From NCBI GenBank assembly GCA_030528845.1, contig JAUMYC010000025.1, positions 1 to 17,742 on the forward strand: a DNA stretch of 17,742 nt, in the 5' to 3' direction. A program made the translations under genes and the position numbers. Origin of the DNA: Eubacteriales bacterium (GTDB lineage: Bacteria > Bacillota_A > Clostridia > Christensenellales > Aristaeellaceae). Below, in pieces: positions 14,263 through 17,742 of the stretch (position 1 is the first letter of the stretch; each line of letters opens with the position of its first letter). The notes under the pieces were generated by a model. It saw only the letters and a list, made by a program, of their open reading frames with translations. It had not been told where the DNA came from and searched no databases.

Positions 14263-14682
14263 ATGGTACAAGTTATTCTCGGCAAAAAGGGCAGCGGCAA
14301 GACCAAGCGCCTGATCGATATGGCCAATGAGGCTCTGAAGACGGAACACGGCTACGTCGTGTTTATCGATGATGATACCCGCTATATGTACGACCTTCGT
14401 CATGAGATCCGCTTTGTGGATTGCTCCGACTATGCCAAGCGTGAAGAGCGCAGCGCCGATATGTTCTACGGCCTCGTCGCCGGCATGCTCTCTGTCAACT
14501 ACGACATCACGCTCATCTTCGTGGACGCGTTCAAGAAGCTGGTCAACACCGACATGAACGAGCTCGAGAGCCTCTTTGATCACCTGAGCAAGCTCTCCGA
14601 ACAGCGCCACGTCAACATCGTGCTCTCCGTCAGCGCCGACGCCGACGAGCTGCCCGAATTCATCACCAAGCTCGCGATCTAA
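14263..14682 (+). CDS. Small P-loop NTPase-like protein
   Basis: This 139-residue protein has Walker A GKKGSGKTK at residues 7-15. A Walker B-like ITLIFVD lies at 82-88. It lacks a transmembrane segment and signal peptide and is likely a soluble nucleotide-binding protein. It resembles a small conserved Clostridia family that databases often label as twitching motility PilT-like, but it is far shorter than PilT and has no secretion motor motifs, so I do not use that name. Start 14263 follows GGGAGGG (14248-14254). A strong promoter is directly upstream. The gene precedes a TIM-barrel isomerase by a short gap, so the two are one operon. Its function is unknown to me. Confidence 0.75.
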   Translation: MVQVILGKKGSGKTKRLIDMANEALKTEHGYVVFIDDDTRYMYDLRHEIRFVDCSDYAKREERSADMFYGLVAGMLSVNYDITLIFVDAFKKLVNTDMNELESLFDHLSKLSEQRHVNIVLSVSADADELPEFITKLAI

Positions 14683-14707
14683 AGCGGCTGGAAAATACAA
14701 TAAGTTC

Positions 14708-14713
14708 AGGAGG
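14708..14713 (+). promoter_or_regulatory. AGGAGG site favouring the GTG start at 14722
   Basis: AGGAGG ends 2 nt before the in-frame ATG at 14716 and 8 nt before an in-frame GTG at 14722. The spacing supports GTG as the true initiation codon. Confidence 0.6.
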
Positions 14714-14721
14714 AAATGTCT

Positions 14722-15489
14722 GTGAAAAAAATTCCGTTTGCATGTCAGCTCTTCTCTGTACGCAAATCCCTTGCCAACGATTTTGAAGGCACGCTGCGCG
14801 CCGTCGCTGAGGCGGGCTATGAGGGCATCGAGTTCTACGGCGGGCTTTCCACCTGGACGACCGACAGGATCAACGCCATCACGGCCGAGACCGGGCTGAA
14901 GGTGTGCGGCTGGCACAGCAGCATCACCGATTTTGATGAGGAAAACATCAAAAACACCATCGCCTTCCACAAGGCCATCGGCAACAAGTGCATGGTCATC
15001 CCGGGCCTCCCGGCAGAGATGACCTGCTCCGCAGCCGCCTGGCACAAGACGGCCGAGCGCTTCAACGAGATCGTCAAGATCCTCGGACAGGAAGGCATGT
15101 ACACCGGCTATCACAACCACTACATCGAGTTCGCTCCCATCGATGGCGAGATGCCGTGGGATATCATCGCCACCGAGACGGACAAGGATTTCATCCTGCA
15201 GATCGACAACGGCAACGCGATGCACGGCAAGGCGGATCCGATGGAATACCTCAAGAAGTATCCGGGCCGCGCCCGCACCTTCCATTTCAAGCCCTACTCC
15301 TTCACCAAGGGCTACGACGTCACCCCCGGCGTGGACGACGACGTGCCGTGGCAGGAGACGGTGGACGAGCTGCTCAAGCAGAACGCGACCGAATGGATCA
15401 TCGCCGAATATGAGACGGAGGCTCTCTACAACGACATCGAGGGCATCCGGATCTGCGCGAAGAATCTGGGCAAGTTCCTGGAAGGCTGA
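14722..15489 (+). CDS. Sugar phosphate isomerase/epimerase, TIM barrel (second)
   Basis: This 255-residue protein is a TIM-barrel isomerase/epimerase-like enzyme of the COG1082 type. Residues YHNHYIEF (130-137), LQIDNGNAM (159-167), FHFKPY (187-192) and IAEYE (227-231) surround the expected metal and substrate site. The likely ligands are E136, D162, H188 and E229. Start codon GTG at 14722 is preferred over ATG at 14716 from the ribosome binding site spacing; either gives almost the same protein. It is the second gene of the operon that begins with the P-loop gene, 39 nt downstream, and is closed by a strong terminator. The substrate is unknown. Relatives include inosose-related and 3-keto-sugar enzymes, but no inositol or glucoside genes are nearby to support either. 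Confidence 0.86.
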   Translation: MKKIPFACQLFSVRKSLANDFEGTLRAVAEAGYEGIEFYGGLSTWTTDRINAITAETGLKVCGWHSSITDFDEENIKNTIAFHKAIGNKCMVIPGLPAEMTCSAAAWHKTAERFNEIVKILGQEGMYTGYHNHYIEFAPIDGEMPWDIIATETDKDFILQIDNGNAMHGKADPMEYLKKYPGRARTFHFKPYSFTKGYDVTPGVDDDVPWQETVDELLKQNATEWIIAEYETEALYNDIEGIRICAKNLGKFLEG

Positions 15490-15516
15490 TATACGATCCG
15501 GTTTGAGAAAAACTTG

Positions 15517-15553
15517 GGCGCAGACGGGCGCGGTTGCGCCGTCTGCGCCTTTT
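15517..15553 (+). terminator. Strong rho-independent terminator after TIM-barrel gene
   Basis: GGCGCAGAC (15517-15525) pairs with GTCTGCGCC (15541-15549). The stem continues inside with GGCGC/GCGCC after a bulged G (15526), around a GGTT loop, giving 14 pairs in all. TTTT and GTTGTTG follow. It ends the P-loop/TIM operon and implies that the OYE gene is transcribed separately or by read-through. Confidence 0.87.
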
Positions 15554-15595
15554 GTTGTTGGCAAAAAGAGTGATTCAGGAAGGGTGAATGAGCAT

Positions 15596-16888
15596 ATGTG
15601 CGCTGCGTTTCGATATGGCAGCTTAGAGGAATTGTATGCCGCGTGCCCCGCTCTCCCCGCGCAGGGAGACGCCGCAGTGTTGGCCAGGCCCGTTGCGGGC
15701 GAGGGCTTCGTGTGCAAAAACGCCATCGCGATCCAGCCCATGGAGGGCTGCGACGGCACGGTGGACGGCGCTCCGGGCGAATGGACGCACAGGCGCTACA
15801 GGCGCTTTGCTGCGGGCGGCGCGGGCCTGATCTGGGCGGAGGCGATTTCCGTCGCGCAGGAGGGCCGCGCAAATCCCCTGCAGCTGATGATGACGAAGGA
15901 AAATCTGGGCGAATTCCGCCGCATGACCGACGCCATGCGCGAGGAAGCGGCCAAAAACGGCGAACAGGCGCCGGTGATCATCGCCCAGCTGACGCATTCC
16001 GGCCGCTGGAGCCGCCCTGTGGACAAAAACGAGCCGATCCGCGCGTGGACGAGCCCCGTGCTCGACCCGCACCAGAAGCTGCCGGAGGACTATCCCATCG
16101 CCTCGGACGAATATCTCGCCTCGCTGCCGGAGCGCTTCGCCGCCTCCACAAGGCTGGCGCGCGAGGCCGGCTTTGACGGCGTGGACGTGAAGGCGTGCCA
16201 TCTCTATCTCTATTCCGAGCTGCTCGGCGCGTTTGACAGGCCCGGCCCCTACGGCGGATCGTTTGAAAACCGCACGCGGCTGTTTTTAGAGAGCATCGAC
16301 GCCGCGCGCAGCGAGCTTGCCGGCGGCGTGCTCGCCTCGCGCATCAACCTCTACGACGGCAGCGCGGCGGGCTGGGGCGTAGGGCCGGGGCTTTCGACGG
16401 ACCTGAGCGAGCCGATGCTCCTGCTGGACAAAATGTGGGAAAGGGGCGTGCGCCTGTTCAACATCACCATGGGCACGCCGTATTTCAACCCGCATGTGAA
16501 CCGCCCCTATTGCAACGGCGGCTATACCCCGCCGGAGGATCCGCTCACGGGCGTGAGCAGGCTGCTTGCGGGCTGCGCGCAGGCGCAGAAGCGTCTGCCC
16601 AAGGCCGTGATGCTGGCCACGGGCCTGAGCTATCTGCGCGAGTTCGCGCCGCAGATCGCCGCGGGCATGGCCGAGCGCGGCGCGGCGAAGCTCTTCGGCT
16701 TCGGGCGCGGCGCGTTCGCCTATCCGGATCTCGCGCGCGATATCTGCGAAAAGGGCAGGATGGAGCATGAAAAATGCTGCGTGACCTGTTCGCTGTGCAC
16801 CAAGATCATGCGCGCGGGCGGCAGGCCCGGCTGCCCGGTGAAGGATACGGAATGGTATCTGCCGGAGTACAGGCGCGTGATCCATTAA
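15596..16888 (+). CDS. Old-yellow-enzyme family flavoprotein with Fe-S motif
   Basis: This 430-residue protein is an NADH:flavin oxidoreductase of the OYE family (FMN TIM barrel). Landmarks are QLTHSGRWSRP (131-141), GFDGVDVKACHLYLYSELL (192-210) and YGGSFENRTRLFLE (219-232). C395-x2-C398-x2-C401-x11-C413 follows near the C terminus, like the 4Fe-4S motif of trimethylamine dehydrogenase and 2-enoate reductases. Unlike those it stops soon after, lacking the fused FAD/NAD domain. In OYE1 the ligand-binding pair is His191/Asn194 with Tyr196; here they align with K199, H202 and Y204, so the first histidine is replaced by lysine. Start 15596 follows AGGAAGGG (15577-15584). The gene lies 24 nt before the SDR gene. 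The substrate is unknown; reduction of an activated double bond is expected. Confidence 0.86.
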   Translation: MCAAFRYGSLEELYAACPALPAQGDAAVLARPVAGEGFVCKNAIAIQPMEGCDGTVDGAPGEWTHRRYRRFAAGGAGLIWAEAISVAQEGRANPLQLMMTKENLGEFRRMTDAMREEAAKNGEQAPVIIAQLTHSGRWSRPVDKNEPIRAWTSPVLDPHQKLPEDYPIASDEYLASLPERFAASTRLAREAGFDGVDVKACHLYLYSELLGAFDRPGPYGGSFENRTRLFLESIDAARSELAGGVLASRINLYDGSAAGWGVGPGLSTDLSEPMLLLDKMWERGVRLFNITMGTPYFNPHVNRPYCNGGYTPPEDPLTGVSRLLAGCAQAQKRLPKAVMLATGLSYLREFAPQIAAGMAERGAAKLFGFGRGAFAYPDLARDICEKGRMEHEKCCVTCSLCTKIMRAGGRPGCPVKDTEWYLPEYRRVIH

Positions 16889-16912
16889 GAATTCGGAACG
16901 GAGGAGAATCGC

Positions 16913-17638
16913 ATGCTGAAAACTGCGCTCGTGACCGGAGGGAGCCGGGGCATCGGCCGCGGCATTGCCGACAGGCTGCTCAGCGAGGGCTGGAAGGTCG
17001 CCATCACGTCCCGCTCGGAGGCGGACGAGCAGGCGCAAAAGGATTTTCTGTGCATCCGGGCGGACAACGCCAAGCCGGAAGACCGCGAGATGTGCGTGCG
17101 CAAATGCATCGAGGAATGGGGAGGCATCGGCCTTCTGGTCAATAATGCGGGCGTTGCGCCGAACGTGCGCGCGGACCTGCTCGACATGGGCGAGGAATCC
17201 ATGCGCCGCCTGCTGGAGATCAACCTCATGGGCCCGTTTTTCCTCACGCAGAGCGTCGCGAAGCAGATGATCGCGCAGGGCTATGGCACGATCATCAATA
17301 TCACCAGCTGCTCGGCCTACGCCGCCAGCGTGAACCGCGGGGAATACTGCATCTCCAAGGCCGCTCTGGCCATGTCCACCCAGCTGTACGCGGTCCGGCT
17401 CGCCGAATACGGCATCCCCGTCTATGAGATCCGCCCCGGCATCATCGCCACGGACATGACCAGCACCGTCAGCGCCAAATACGACGCGCTGATCGAAGGC
17501 GGGCTCACGCCCATCAAGCGCTGGGGCACGCCCTCGGACGTGGCCGACGCAGTGAGCGTGCTCGCGGGCGGCAAGCTGCCCTTCTGTACGGGCGACGTGC
17601 TCAATGTGGACGGCGGCTTCCATCTGGTGCGGCTCTAA
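16913..17638 (+). CDS. SDR family reductase, FabG-like
   Basis: This 241-residue protein is a classical short-chain dehydrogenase/reductase, usually NAD(P)(H)-dependent. Features are TGGSRGIG (8-15, nucleotide binding), NNAG (77-80), N104, S132 with Y145 and K149 (YCISK) as the catalytic set, and RPGIIATDMT (174-183) as the substrate loop. It resembles 3-oxoacyl-ACP reductases, but this is a broad family that also covers hydroxysteroid and sugar-alcohol enzymes. Start 16913 follows GGAACGGAGGAG. It lies 24 nt after the OYE gene, and the pair is likely one operon. A pairing of OYE and SDR suggests stepwise reduction of an enone and a ketone, but the substrate is not known. Terminators follow directly. 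Confidence 0.88.
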   Translation: MLKTALVTGGSRGIGRGIADRLLSEGWKVAITSRSEADEQAQKDFLCIRADNAKPEDREMCVRKCIEEWGGIGLLVNNAGVAPNVRADLLDMGEESMRRLLEINLMGPFFLTQSVAKQMIAQGYGTIINITSCSAYAASVNRGEYCISKAALAMSTQLYAVRLAEYGIPVYEIRPGIIATDMTSTVSAKYDALIEGGLTPIKRWGTPSDVADAVSVLAGGKLPFCTGDVLNVDGGFHLVRL

Positions 17639-17651
17639 TGATCGTCAACGG

Positions 17652-17683
17652 GAAGCCTGTTGTTCGGAAAGAAGGCTTCTTTT
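17652..17683 (+). terminator. Rho-independent terminator after SDR gene
   Basis: GAAGCCT (17652-17658) pairs with AGGCTTC (17673-17679) around 14 bases, followed by TTTT (17680-17683). It begins 13 nt after the SDR stop codon. The loop is large and the T-run short, so it may be modest in strength. Confidence 0.65.
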
Positions 17684-17693
17684 CAGAGCAAAG

Positions 17694-17733
17694 AAACAGG
17701 CCTTCTCCCTTTTTTCGGGGAGAAGGCCTGTTT
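17694..17733. repeat. Perfect 16-bp hairpin at window edge
   Basis: AAACAGGCCTTCTCCC (17694-17709) pairs exactly with its complement at 17718-17733 around an eight-base T-rich loop. The closing A-T pairs provide a short T-run on both strands, so it can end transcription in either direction. It probably separates the SDR operon from the gene beyond the window, perhaps a convergent one. Confidence 0.65.
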
Positions 17734-17742
17734 CGCATTTTG

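Noticed and set aside
14722..17638. C-glycoside cleavage or inositol catabolism cluster, from the two isomerases, OYE and SDR.
   Set aside because: No DgpB-like partner, Gfo/Idh dehydrogenase or inositol genes are present, and a terminator at 15517-15553 splits the region.

Overview
The window reads like a chromosome segment of a high-GC, anaerobic Firmicute of the class Clostridia, probably a gut or other anoxic-habitat lineage. This rests on strong AGGAGG-type ribosome binding sites 7-11 nt before most starts, Gram-positive style promoters (TTGACA/TATAAT), many rho-independent terminators, a two-gene SUF-like Fe-S assembly pair, a CD1871A-type CXXC microprotein next to a polyferredoxin, and an Fe-S old-yellow-enzyme. 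No rRNA, tRNA, CRISPR array, transposase or phage gene was seen. The species cannot be named from the sequence alone.

Layout, left to right. Positions 1-130 hold three consecutive hairpins, the last a terminator of an upstream plus-strand unit. Then comes a single-chain ABC exporter (258-1991). It is followed by a three-gene Na+/ABC-2 type exporter operon (ATPase plus two NatB-like permeases, 2204-5803) with its own near-consensus promoter overlapped by a perfect dyad. A bidirectional terminator (5833-5865) separates this from the minus-strand SufC-like/SufB-like pair (7550 to 5893). That pair is divergent from a DUF89 (ARMT1-like) metal-dependent phosphatase gene (7690-8550). Two hairpins divide the DUF89 gene from a minus-strand, sequence-divergent DprA-like gene (9671 to 8685).

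A plus-strand operon (9821-12286) then encodes a 45-residue CXXC membrane microprotein, a NapH-type membrane polyferredoxin, a GH43-like five-bladed propeller protein and a GrpB-family nucleotidyltransferase-like protein. The first three are joined by overlapping start and stop codons. After a terminator (12293-12328) the minus strand carries a secreted SH3-like protein and a TIM-barrel isomerase/epimerase (14057 to 12356). Divergent from these, a strong promoter (14193-14221) drives a small P-loop protein and a second TIM-barrel isomerase, closed by a strong terminator (15517-15553). Last come an OYE-family Fe-S flavoenzyme and an SDR reductase (15596-17638), followed by a terminator and a further long perfect hairpin at the window edge.

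Functionally the window mixes export, Fe-S cluster supply and use, and sugar or small-molecule redox chemistry. The most interesting parts are the CXXC-microprotein/polyferredoxin pair coupled to a glycosidase-like gene, the degenerate DprA-like protein, the two-gene Fe-S assembly system, the OYE with an unusual active-site lysine next to an SDR, and the operator-like dyad on the exporter promoter. I saw no convincing multi-gene system that is entirely without precedent.
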